A stretch of DNA of 5,571 nucleotides from Magnetovibrio sp. Lineage in GTDB: Bacteria > Pseudomonadota > Alphaproteobacteria > Rhodospirillales > Magnetovibrionaceae. Shown here piece by piece: positions 1 to 5,571 of the stretch. How positions within the stretch are numbered: the first letter of the stretch is position 1; every line of letters starts with the position of its first letter. The stretch spans positions 1-5,571 of the forward strand of contig JAESSV010000203.1 in NCBI GenBank assembly GCA_016763895.1, in the 5' to 3' direction. The notes under the pieces were generated by a model. The model saw only the letters and a list, made by a program, of their open reading frames with translations, was not told the DNA's origin and ran no database searches. A program made the position numbers and the translations under genes.

Positions 1-15
1 CAATGCGGGCGAACA

Positions 16-34
16 ATGTGGGCAACCCGCACAT
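16..34 (-). terminator. Possible weak hairpin terminator after ureG
   Basis: Read on the minus strand, ATGTGCGGGTTGCCCACAT, starting 13 bases after the ureG stop, can fold into a seven-base-pair stem with one bulged base and a four-base loop. It is followed by TTGTT rather than a clean T-run, so a rho-independent terminator is only a possibility. The 46 bases after ureG hold no gene that I can see, and the window ends before the next gene. Confidence 0.25.
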
Positions 35-46
35 AACTCCGGCCCC

Positions 47-661
47 TTATTTGCTTGCTCTTAAACCGCCTGTTTTTTTGATGAAATCAACAACAACTTG
101 AACCCCAAAATTTTCTTTAACATTGGTAAAGGCAAAAGGGCGTTGGTCGCGCATTTTTTTTGCGTCTCTGTCCATGACATCCAAGTCGGCTCCGACCAGA
201 GGGGCCAGGTCAATTTTATTGATCACCAACAGGTCAGACTTCGTGATGCCCGGACCACCCTTGCGGGGGATTTTGTCCCCGGCGGAAACATCAATGACGT
301 ACAGGGCAATGTCGGCAAGTTCGGGCGAAAATGTTGCGGAAAGATTATCTCCGCCACTTTCGATAAAGACAATATCCAGATCAGGAAATTTAGCCGTCAT
401 ATCCGCAACAGCCGCAAGGTTCATCGACGCATCTTCGCGGATTGCGGTGTGGGGACAGCCGCCCGTTTCAACCCCGACAATGCGGTCGGGGTCCAAGGCT
501 CCGGACCGGGTTAAAAATTCGGCGTCTTCCCGGGTATAAATATCGTTGGTAATTGCGGCAATGTCATAGGTGTCGCGCATGGCTTTGCACAAACGGTCTA
601 ACAAAGCCGTTTTTCCCGAACCAACAGGTCCGCCAATGCCAACTCTTAAAGGATTGCTCAT
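47..661 (-). CDS. ureG: Urease accessory protein UreG, GTPase
   Basis: UreG is a SIMIBI-class GTPase. It takes Ni from UreE, dimerises with GTP and nickel, and delivers the metal through UreF/UreD to UreC. The protein has 204 residues, a usual length. It shows the P-loop GGPVGSGKT (about 10-18), the [12 protein letters not shown] block (39-50), the CPH nickel-binding motif (69-71, in [11 protein letters not shown]), the ESGGDN motif (101-106) and the guanine-specifying NKID (148-151). There is no His-rich N-terminal extension of the kind found in some plant and mycobacterial homologues. The start overlaps the ureF stop by four bases (ATGA), with only a weak AAGG about 11 bases upstream. It is the last gene of the operon inside the window. 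Confidence 0.97.
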   Translation of the reverse strand: MSNPLRVGIGGPVGSGKTALLDRLCKAMRDTYDIAAITNDIYTREDAEFLTRSGALDPDRIVGVETGGCPHTAIREDASMNLAAVADMTAKFPDLDIVFIESGGDNLSATFSPELADIALYVIDVSAGDKIPRKGGPGITKSDLLVINKIDLAPLVGADLDVMDRDAKKMRDQRPFAFTNVKENFGVQVVVDFIKKTGGLRASK

Positions 662-1422
662 GATCTAAATAACCTTGTGTATTGGGTTTCATGTTGTATG
701 GAATGCCAGTCGATCATGACAGAAGCACTACCAAAATTATCCGGGTCACGTTTTAAGGCCGCCGCGCCAGCCTCGACAATGCGGGGTTCCAGCGCAGCCA
801 GAACCTTTTGCCCATCCGTTTGGCCCAACGGAACCAAGCGCACCACGGCAGACACCAAATTGGCGCAAAATGCATGTAAATAGGCCATCAGCGCGAACCG
901 CAAAGGGATATCCGCAAGGGCACACGCAACACCAAGCGCAACGGGATAGGCGGGGGTGTAACCATTCTTTTTCAGGCTCGCGTGCCAAGTCGTTAAGCGT
1001 TCTTGGGGCCAGACTTTTAAGATTGTTTCCAAAAAAGCCCGACCTTGAGCCACGCTTTCCAGAGCCAGTTCCGACGTGCCCCGTTGAGCTTCACCCCGTT
1101 CGACAACCCATTGCAGGCGCTCTTCATCACAATTTTGCATGGCTTCATAAGCGGCCCGAAACAAGGCCGCGTCAACGCGTCCAGAGCCAAATGCCAAGAG
1201 CCCTTGGACCCAATATGTCAAGGCCGTTGCATCGTGGACTTCACCCGTTTCCACCGCGTGTTCAAGCCCGTGTGAATAGGCAAAAGCCCCCACCGGAAAG
1301 CTGGGCGACAACCATGTCATCAGGCGGATCAGGCTGGCATCAGTGGTCATGGTATCATCAGTGGTCATGGGGACATCAGTGGTCATGGTATCATCAGTGG
1401 TCATGGTATCATCAGTGGTCAT
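658..1422 (-). CDS. ureF: Urease accessory protein UreF, with repeat-encoded N-terminus
   Basis: UreF is an all-helical accessory protein that bridges UreD and UreG and is proposed to gate the fidelity of nickel insertion. The conserved core begins [28 protein letters not shown] (given here as one landmark in two parts: [10 protein letters not shown], then [14 protein letters not shown]) and ends near [18 protein letters not shown]. From the ATG at 1422 the protein has 254 residues. From the ATG at 1350 it has 230, nearer the family norm, and its start [10 protein letters not shown] looks like ordinary UreF proteins. The difference is four copies of a six-residue repeat ([24 protein letters not shown]), each starting with a possible start codon at 1422, 1404, 1386 and 1368. 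A GTG at 1455 is also in frame but lies inside ureE. No start has a good ribosome site. I give the longest ATG form; function is firm, the start is not. The stop overlaps the ureG ATG as ATGA. Confidence 0.92.
   Translation of the reverse strand: MTTDDTMTTDDTMTTDVPMTTDDTMTTDASLIRLMTWLSPSFPVGAFAYSHGLEHAVETGEVHDATALTYWVQGLLAFGSGRVDAALFRAAYEAMQNCDEERLQWVVERGEAQRGTSELALESVAQGRAFLETILKVWPQERLTTWHASLKKNGYTPAYPVALGVACALADIPLRFALMAYLHAFCANLVSAVVRLVPLGQTDGQKVLAALEPRIVEAGAAALKRDPDNFGSASVMIDWHSIQHETQYTRLFRS
1333..1422 (-). repeat. 18-base tandem repeat, five units, at the ureE-ureF junction
   Basis: Read on the minus strand, ATGACCACTGATGATACC occurs head to tail. Units start at 1422, 1404, 1386, 1368 and 1350. 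Units 1, 2 and 4 are identical. Unit 3 differs in its last five bases (reading GATGTCCCC at its end), and unit 5 keeps only the first 13 bases before becoming GCCAGC of unique ureF sequence. Because 18 is a multiple of three, each unit adds MTTDDT-like residues in frame to UreF, and each unit also carries TGA in the ureE frame. The first unit includes the ureE stop. There are no spacers, so this is a minisatellite and not a CRISPR array. It probably arose by slippage or unequal recombination from one original start region, most likely unit 5. Confidence 0.97.
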
Positions 1423-1870
1423 GGGGTGTGTGTTCTTTGCGATCGTAAGCGCCACTTTCGGGTTGGAACGGGGCTTGCTTTAACACCACCTTGGCGCCGT
1501 TGCCTTTGGCCATGCGAACCAAAACATGATCATGGGCAATGCGCAAAGCTCCCTCGGGTAAAACCTGAATCGGGGTATGGCGATTGCCGATGTGCCACGC
1601 CAAACGCACCCTATCAAGGGGATCGTCACAGCTTAAATCCGCGACCTGTTCTTGTGCGGCCAAGACTTGAATAATAGCGCCGTCTTCTAAAACCAGGCCG
1701 TCTCCATCCGCCATTTGAGCGGCCTCTGACAGGTCTAATAAAAACGCTTCTCCCGCATCATCCATAAGGCGAATGCGCCGGCGATGACGATCCGCAAAGG
1801 ACAATGTGACCGTACAGATGGGCTTGTTTGACCATGTGCCCGCACATTTTATATGTGTTGCTCTGCGCAT
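1412..1870 (-). CDS. ureE: Urease accessory protein UreE, nickel metallochaperone
   Basis: UreE is a homodimeric cytoplasmic nickel carrier that hands Ni to the UreG/UreD/UreF complex. The protein has 152 residues. The N-terminal peptide-binding domain contains LSFADRHRRRIRL (about 23-35) and LVLEDGAIIQV. The C-terminal metal-binding domain holds GNRH (95-98), whose His98 corresponds to the interfacial nickel ligand of known UreE proteins, and HDH (113-115), matching their secondary metal site. The C-terminus is only a short HTPHDH, not the long His-rich nickel-storing tail of Klebsiella. The start is fixed by the TGATG overlap with ureC. No Shine-Dalgarno precedes it, so translation probably depends on coupling. 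The last three codons (H-D-H) and the stop lie in the first unit of the tandem repeat that runs into ureF. Confidence 0.95.
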   Translation of the reverse strand: MRRATHIKCAGTWSNKPICTVTLSFADRHRRRIRLMDDAGEAFLLDLSEAAQMADGDGLVLEDGAIIQVLAAQEQVADLSCDDPLDRVRLAWHIGNRHTPIQVLPEGALRIAHDHVLVRMAKGNGAKVVLKQAPFQPESGAYDRKEHTPHDH

Positions 1871-3579
1871 CAGAATAAAAAGTAACGCTGGGCAAGGGCC
1901 AGCTCGGTTGCGGGTTCACAGGTCAAGAGGCGACCATCGGCGCGGACCTCATAGGTTTCGGAATCAACCTCAATCGTGGGCGTATAATTGTTCAAAATCA
2001 TATCGGCCTTTTTCACAACCCGACATCCCGAGACCGGCAAAAGTGTGCGGTCAAGACCATACTTTTCGCCAATATTTGCGGCGATCGCAGCCTTGGACAC
2101 AAACGTCACGGAACTGGCGGTGAGCGATTTTCCAAAAGCGCCGAACATGGGTCGGTAATGCACCGGTTGCGGGGTCGGAATGGACGCATTGGGGTCGCCC
2201 ATGGCCGCCGCAGCGATGGTGCCGCACTTCAACACAAGGTCGGGTTTGACGCCAAAAAACATCGGTTTCCACAGAACTAAATCAGCCAGCTTGCCAACTT
2301 CCACTGAACCAACATGATCGGCGATGCCATGGGCAAGGGCCGGGTTGATGGTGTATTTGGCAATGTAGCGTCGCACCCGTAAATTATCGTTCTGGCCCGT
2401 TTCACCGTCCAAAGCGCCAAATTGTTTTTTCATTTTGTCGGCGGTTTGCCACGTGCGGATGATCACTTCACCCACCCGGCCCATGGCTTGACTGTCCGAG
2501 GCAATGATGGAAAAAGCGCCCAGATCATGCAGCAAGTCTTCGGCGGCAATGGTTTCCCTGCGGATACGGCTTTCGGCAAAGGCGACGTCTTCGGGGATTT
2601 TTGAATCCAGATGATGACACACCATCAACATATCCAAATGTTCATCGACCGTATTGACGGTAAACGGACGGGTTGGGTTGGTTGAAGACGGCAACACATT
2701 TTGTTCGCCACAAACCTTGATAATATCCGGCGCATGACCGCCACCCGCCCCTTCGGTGTGAAAGGCATGGATGGTGCGACCTTTAAAAGCCGCAATGGTG
2801 TTTTCCACAAATCCAGACTCGTTTAAGGTATCGGAATGAATGGCAACCTGAATATCCATGTCTTCGGCGACCGAAAGACAGGTGTCGATGGCGCTGGGGG
2901 TGGTGCCCCAGTCTTCGTGCAGTTTTAAACCACAGGCCCCGGCTTCGACTTGCTCAATCAAAGCGGCTGGATCTGATGCATTGCCCTTGCCAAAGAAGGC
3001 CAAGTTCATGGGGAACCCTTCGGCGGCTTGCAGCATGCGTTCCATGTGCCAAGCCCCCGGCGTACAGGTTGTGGCATTGGTGCCATCGGCTGGCCCCGTG
3101 CCGCCGCCCAACATGGTGGTCATTCCTGAATACAAAGCATCGTCCATTTGTTGCGGGCAAATCCAGTGGATGTGGGAATCGATGCCACCCGCCGTGACAA
3201 TGCGTCCTTCGCCCGCAATGATTTCGGTGCCGGGGCCGATGATGATGTCCACGCCCGGCTGAACATCTGGATTTCCGGCTTTGCCAATGGCGGAAATTTT
3301 ACCATCTTTAAGGCCGATATCAGCCTTTATGATGCCCGAGTGATCGACAATCAAAGCATTGGTGATGACCGTGTCCATGGCCCCGCCCGCGCGACTGGTT
3401 TGAGCTTGGCCCATGCCATCGCGAATAACCTTGCCGCCGCCAAATTTAACTTCTTCACCGTAAATGGTTTTGTCGTCTTCGACTTCGATAATAAGGTCGG
3501 TGTCCGCCAGTCGGACCTTGTCCCCGGTTGTGGGGCCAAACATGTTTGCATACGCGGCGCGATCTATGGAATAGGCCAT
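1870..3579 (-). CDS. ureC: Urease catalytic subunit alpha UreC
   Basis: This is the catalytic subunit of nickel urease (urea amidohydrolase, EC 3.5.1.5), with a composite beta domain and a TIM-barrel amidohydrolase domain. It has 569 residues, two more than the 567 of the Klebsiella enzyme, and all key residues can be placed with a constant shift of +2. The nickel ligands are His136 and His138 (SHIHWICP), the carbamylated Lys219 (GLKLHEDWG), His248 (AIHSD), His274 ([11 protein letters not shown]) and Asp362 (IASDSQAMG). His221 is the substrate-binding residue. The mobile flap carries Cys321 and His322 (MVCHHLDS). No frameshift or lost catalytic residue is seen, so an active enzyme is expected. 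It starts two bases after the ureB stop with a GAGGA site six bases before the ATG, and ends in TGATG, sharing one base with ureE. Confidence 0.98.
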   Translation of the reverse strand: MAYSIDRAAYANMFGPTTGDKVRLADTDLIIEVEDDKTIYGEEVKFGGGKVIRDGMGQAQTSRAGGAMDTVITNALIVDHSGIIKADIGLKDGKISAIGKAGNPDVQPGVDIIIGPGTEIIAGEGRIVTAGGIDSHIHWICPQQMDDALYSGMTTMLGGGTGPADGTNATTCTPGAWHMERMLQAAEGFPMNLAFFGKGNASDPAALIEQVEAGACGLKLHEDWGTTPSAIDTCLSVAEDMDIQVAIHSDTLNESGFVENTIAAFKGRTIHAFHTEGAGGGHAPDIIKVCGEQNVLPSSTNPTRPFTVNTVDEHLDMLMVCHHLDSKIPEDVAFAESRIRRETIAAEDLLHDLGAFSIIASDSQAMGRVGEVIIRTWQTADKMKKQFGALDGETGQNDNLRVRRYIAKYTINPALAHGIADHVGSVEVGKLADLVLWKPMFFGVKPDLVLKCGTIAAAAMGDPNASIPTPQPVHYRPMFGAFGKSLTASSVTFVSKAAIAANIGEKYGLDRTLLPVSGCRVVKKADMILNNYTPTIEVDSETYEVRADGRLLTCEPATELALAQRYFLF

Positions 3580-3581
3580 GG

Positions 3582-3893
3582 CTAATCCTCTAACTTTCCG
3601 TGAATTTGGGCATTAAAACCCTTGACGATGCGATGCCCAAGATAAGGAACCAATTGCACGTCCCGGCTTTGCCCCGGCTCGAACCTAACGGCGGTGCCAG
3701 CCGGAATATCCAAACGAAATCCCAAGGCTTTTTTGCGATCAAAATGCAAAGCCGCGTTGGTTTCTGCAAAGTGATAATGCGAGCCCACTTGGATGGGGCG
3801 GTCGCCCGTGTTCGCAATGGTTAAAGACAGTGTTTCACAATCTGCATTCAAAATAATGTCACCATCGGCTGGAAATATTTGTCCGGGAATCAT
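3582..3893 (-). CDS. ureB: Urease subunit beta UreB
   Basis: This is the second structural subunit of urease. It packs against UreC in the (UreABC)3 enzyme, and in related enzymes it is a site where the accessory proteins dock. It has 103 residues, the typical length. Recognisable sequence includes the start [13 protein letters not shown], the block [11 protein letters not shown] (about 36-46), [19 protein letters not shown] (56-74) and the end [19 protein letters not shown]. The start ATG overlaps the ureA stop as ATGA. An AAGGA ribosome site lies seven bases upstream inside ureA. No linker or extra domain joins it to ureA, and nothing unusual is seen. Confidence 0.97.
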   Translation of the reverse strand: MIPGQIFPADGDIILNADCETLSLTIANTGDRPIQVGSHYHFAETNAALHFDRKKALGFRLDIPAGTAVRFEPGQSRDVQLVPYLGHRIVKGFNAQIHGKLED

Positions 3894-4207
3894 GTGTTGG
3901 TCCTTGCGCGAATGGGTTCATGAACGGTCACCAGTTTGGTTCCATCGGGGAAGGTGGCTTCGACTTGAATGTCGTGGATCATTTCTGCAATGCCATCCAT
4001 GACTTGATCGCGGTTGAGAACCTTGGCCCCGGCACTCATCAAATCGGCAACGGAGCGGCCATCGCGGGCCCCCTCGACAACAAAATCAGAAATGATCGCA
4101 ATGGATTCAGGGTGATTAAGTTTGACCCCGCGCGCCAAACGTTTGCGCGCCACCTCGGCGGCCATAGCCACCAACAGTTTGTCTTTTTCTCTGGGCGATA
4201 AGTGCAT
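3890..4207 (-). CDS. ureA: Urease subunit gamma UreA
   Basis: This is the smallest structural subunit of the cytoplasmic nickel urease, which hydrolyses urea to ammonia and carbamate as a trimer of UreABC units. It has 105 residues, close to the usual 100. The family signature is clear: an N-terminal [22 protein letters not shown] (about residues 24-34), the helix ending [12 protein letters not shown], and the C-terminal [17 protein letters not shown]. Gamma and beta are separate genes, as in most bacteria; Helicobacter fuses them and plants fuse all three subunits. The gene starts 15 bases after the ureD stop. That stop (TAG) is itself part of a strong ribosome site, TAGGAG, about 12 bases before the ATG. 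The end overlaps ureB by four bases. Confidence 0.97.
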   Translation of the reverse strand: MHLSPREKDKLLVAMAAEVARKRLARGVKLNHPESIAIISDFVVEGARDGRSVADLMSAGAKVLNRDQVMDGIAEMIHDIQVEATFPDGTKLVTVHEPIRARTNT

Positions 4208-4214
4208 AACTCTA

Positions 4215-4225
4215 GGTCTCTCCTA
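4215..4225 (-). promoter_or_regulatory. Ribosome binding site of ureA overlapping the ureD stop
   Basis: On the minus strand the sequence TAGGAGAGACC follows directly after the last ureD codon. The TAG is the ureD stop and the AGGAG is a strong Shine-Dalgarno about 12 bases before the ureA ATG at 4207. It is the best ribosome site of the operon and precedes the structural genes, which need to be made in larger amounts than the accessory proteins. Confidence 0.6.
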
Positions 4226-5095
4226 TATGTGCCACAAGCGCGGCAGAGCGGCTGGCAGTTGTGCGCTCAGGTGACGAAATTCTGCCCAATAATTTCCAAA
4301 TGCCTTGCGCAGGGTTAAGGCATCTTTCGCCAAAAAACGGGTGATGAGGACGCCGCCAACCAAAGTGATGCCAACCCGCACATCTGTTGGAATAGAGTTT
4401 AAAAGTTCACGCGCGGCGGTCAAGAATTGTTCGGCATCGTCGGCCACATAAATAACGGTTGCCAAGGCCGTTGATCCATTGAGCCCCGCCGGGTGATGTA
4501 TGGTTTGAGCAAAGTCTTCATCCAAACAAAAAGAATCGGCCCACACCAACCGACCGTCGGCATGCACGTTCCATTCATCTTGTAACAAACCACTTTGCAC
4601 GGTTTCGCCCATGGACGTGCGGCCCAAAACAAGCATTTCCCCGGCAAGCAACCGTCCGCCGGGGGCGATATTCGCCTGTGTTTGACGATGCAGCTTGGCC
4701 CCGTCAAACAGGATCGTTTCTTGGGGCAACCATTCCATCCAGGCGCCTTCTTCGACGGTCAGGGAAACCTGTATTTGGCTTTTGGGCCCATTTGAACGAT
4801 AGACTTTTTCGGCGGCTTGCGGATAATAGCGGACGGCGACATCTTTTGCAGCTTGGGCAGTAAGCTCTAAAATATCGCCGCCCACCAGTCCGCCGGACGT
4901 ATTCACAAATACGGCGGACTGGATTTCGTTTCTGGGCGGAACCGGGAACATTATGCGGACGGGATCGCGTTGATAAAGATCGTGTAAGCGCGTCACACCA
5001 TCGGAGTCGACGCCGTATGCCACCCGCCCTATACCATGAACGGTCAATGACGGCTGGTGCGGGGCGTGTTCAGACTGTGAGATAACGACGGACAT
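4223..5095 (-). CDS. ureD: Urease accessory protein UreD
   Basis: UreD (UreH in Helicobacter) is the scaffold that binds apo-urease and recruits UreF and UreG, forming the complex through which nickel reaches the active site. It is cytoplasmic. From the ATG at 5095 the protein has 290 residues, normal for the family. Conserved blocks are NTSGGLVGGD (about residues 65-74), AAEKVYRS (94-101) and LPQETILFDGA (123-133). The first 26 bases overlap the end of urtE, which suggests translational coupling of transporter and urease genes. A GTG at 5125 in the same frame would add ten residues (MEPARNWSKK) lying wholly within urtE. I prefer the ATG because family N-termini are variable and the longer form adds nothing conserved. 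Neither start has a good Shine-Dalgarno: AAGGA lies 14 bases before the ATG and GAAGAAG directly abuts it. Identity is firm, the start is moderately sure. Confidence 0.93.
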   Translation of the reverse strand: MSVVISQSEHAPHQPSLTVHGIGRVAYGVDSDGVTRLHDLYQRDPVRIMFPVPPRNEIQSAVFVNTSGGLVGGDILELTAQAAKDVAVRYYPQAAEKVYRSNGPKSQIQVSLTVEEGAWMEWLPQETILFDGAKLHRQTQANIAPGGRLLAGEMLVLGRTSMGETVQSGLLQDEWNVHADGRLVWADSFCLDEDFAQTIHHPAGLNGSTALATVIYVADDAEQFLTAARELLNSIPTDVRVGITLVGGVLITRFLAKDALTLRKAFGNYWAEFRHLSAQLPAALPRLWHI

Positions 5096-5571
5096 CTTCT
5101 TCGACCAGTTCCTTGCGGGTTCCACTCATGACCACTTCGCCCCGGTCCATGACCAAAAAGCTATCGGCCAGATCACGGGCAAATTCAAAATATTGTTCCA
5201 CCAAAACAATTGCCATATCCCCCCGTTGACCCAAATGACGGATAATTTTTTCGATATCTTTGATGATGCTGGGTTGAATGCCTTCGGTGGGCTCATCCAA
5301 AACCAGCAAGCGGGGTCGGGTCACCAAGGCGCGCGCAATTGCCAATTGTTGTTGCTGTCCCCCCGACAAATCACCGCCCCGGCGTCCCAGCATATCTTTC
5401 AGCACCGGAAACAGATCGAAAATATCATCCGGAATATGACGCAAAGCCCGGGGCAGGGGCGCGTACCCCGTTTGCAGGTTTTCTTCCACCGTCAACAAGG
5501 GAAAAATCTCACGCCCCTGAGGCACAAAAGCGATGCCTTTTGAAGCCCGTTCATAAGGGGCTGCTGTGGTA
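5070..5571 (-). CDS. urtE: Urea ABC transporter ATP-binding protein UrtE, 5'-partial
   Basis: This is the C-terminal part of an ABC ATPase that would sit on the cytoplasmic face of the inner membrane and power urea import with UrtA (binding protein), UrtB/UrtC (permeases) and UrtD. The frame stays open to the right window edge, with 166 residues visible. The family is usually about 230 residues, so roughly 65 N-terminal residues, including Walker A, lie outside. Visible in order are the Q-loop region (FVPQGREIFP), the signature LSGGQQQQLAIARAL, Walker B (RLLVLDEPTEG) and the switch region LVEQYFEFA. The last has Gln where many ABC ATPases have the H-loop His, as is usual in LivF/UrtE proteins. 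The stretch EGIQPSIIKDI and the urease genes next door favour UrtE over LivF for amino acids. The internal GTG at 5525 is not the true start, because the conserved sequence continues upstream of it. The gene ends in TGA inside the start of ureD. Confidence 0.93.
   Translation of the reverse strand, partial: TTAAPYERASKGIAFVPQGREIFPLLTVEENLQTGYAPLPRALRHIPDDIFDLFPVLKDMLGRRGGDLSGGQQQQLAIARALVTRPRLLVLDEPTEGIQPSIIKDIEKIIRHLGQRGDMAIVLVEQYFEFARDLADSFLVMDRGEVVMSGTRKELVEEDVRRYLTV

Noticed and set aside
1333..1422. CRISPR-like array or operator repeat array
   Set aside because: Units are directly adjacent with no spacers, keep a multiple-of-three period, and encode protein in frame with ureF. A coding minisatellite explains them better.
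870..1448. A 192-residue plus-strand open frame with a WSWYHQ repeat near its end
   Set aside because: It is antisense to ureF, and the repeat is only the complement of the in-frame MTTDDT repeat. The minus-strand reading matches a known family over its full length.
1423..1455. GTG at 1455 as the ureF start, giving a 265-residue protein
   Set aside because: It would lie 44 bases inside ureE, lacks a ribosome site, and adds residues (MALTIAKNTHP) with no likeness to UreF N-termini.
2051..2272. Short minus-strand frame within ureC as a separate gene or a sign of a ureC frameshift
   Set aside because: UreC reads through this region in its own frame with conserved sequence ([14 protein letters not shown]), so the other frame is a shadow.
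3148..3585. A 145-residue plus-strand open frame opposite the start of ureC
   Set aside because: It is antisense to a highly conserved catalytic gene, has no recognisable domain, and is best explained by codon bias of ureC.
5096..5125. GTG at 5125 as the ureD start
   Set aside because: It lengthens the overlap with urtE to 56 bases and adds only a non-conserved stretch. The ATG at 5095 gives a normal-length protein.

Overview
The window is almost entirely filled by one minus-strand urea-use operon. Read in transcription order (right to left) it holds the 3' part of urtE, then ureD, ureA, ureB, ureC, ureE, ureF and ureG. All eight genes point the same way. Neighbours overlap or lie at most 15 bases apart, so no internal promoter or terminator is obvious. 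The only non-coding stretch of any size is the 46 bases downstream of ureG, which can form weak hairpins.

Region by region: 5070-5571 encodes the C-terminal part of UrtE, one ATPase of the branched-chain-type ABC importer for urea. 4223-5095 is the accessory protein UreD. 3890-4207, 3582-3893 and 1870-3579 are the three structural subunits UreA (gamma), UreB (beta) and UreC (alpha). 1412-1870, 658-1422 and 47-661 are the nickel-delivery proteins UreE, UreF and UreG. The genes work together: UrtABCDE imports urea, UreABC hydrolyses it to ammonia and carbamate, and UreDEFG with GTP and CO2 builds the dinuclear nickel site on the carbamylated lysine of UreC. All active-site residues of UreC that I can place are present, so the enzyme looks functional.

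Separate gamma and beta subunits, the ureDABCEFG order and protein sequences of proteobacterial type suggest an alphaproteobacterium, perhaps of the Rhodospirillales kind, with moderate GC (by eye a little above 50%). This placement is tentative. The urt genes directly upstream suggest urea taken from the environment as a nitrogen source rather than a pathogenic acid-resistance urease.

I found no undescribed system. The one clearly unusual element is an 18-base tandem repeat (five units, the last partial) exactly at the ureE-ureF junction. It overlaps the ureE stop, repeats the ureF start codon in frame five times, and puts a repetitive MTTDDT-type extension on UreF if an upstream start is used.
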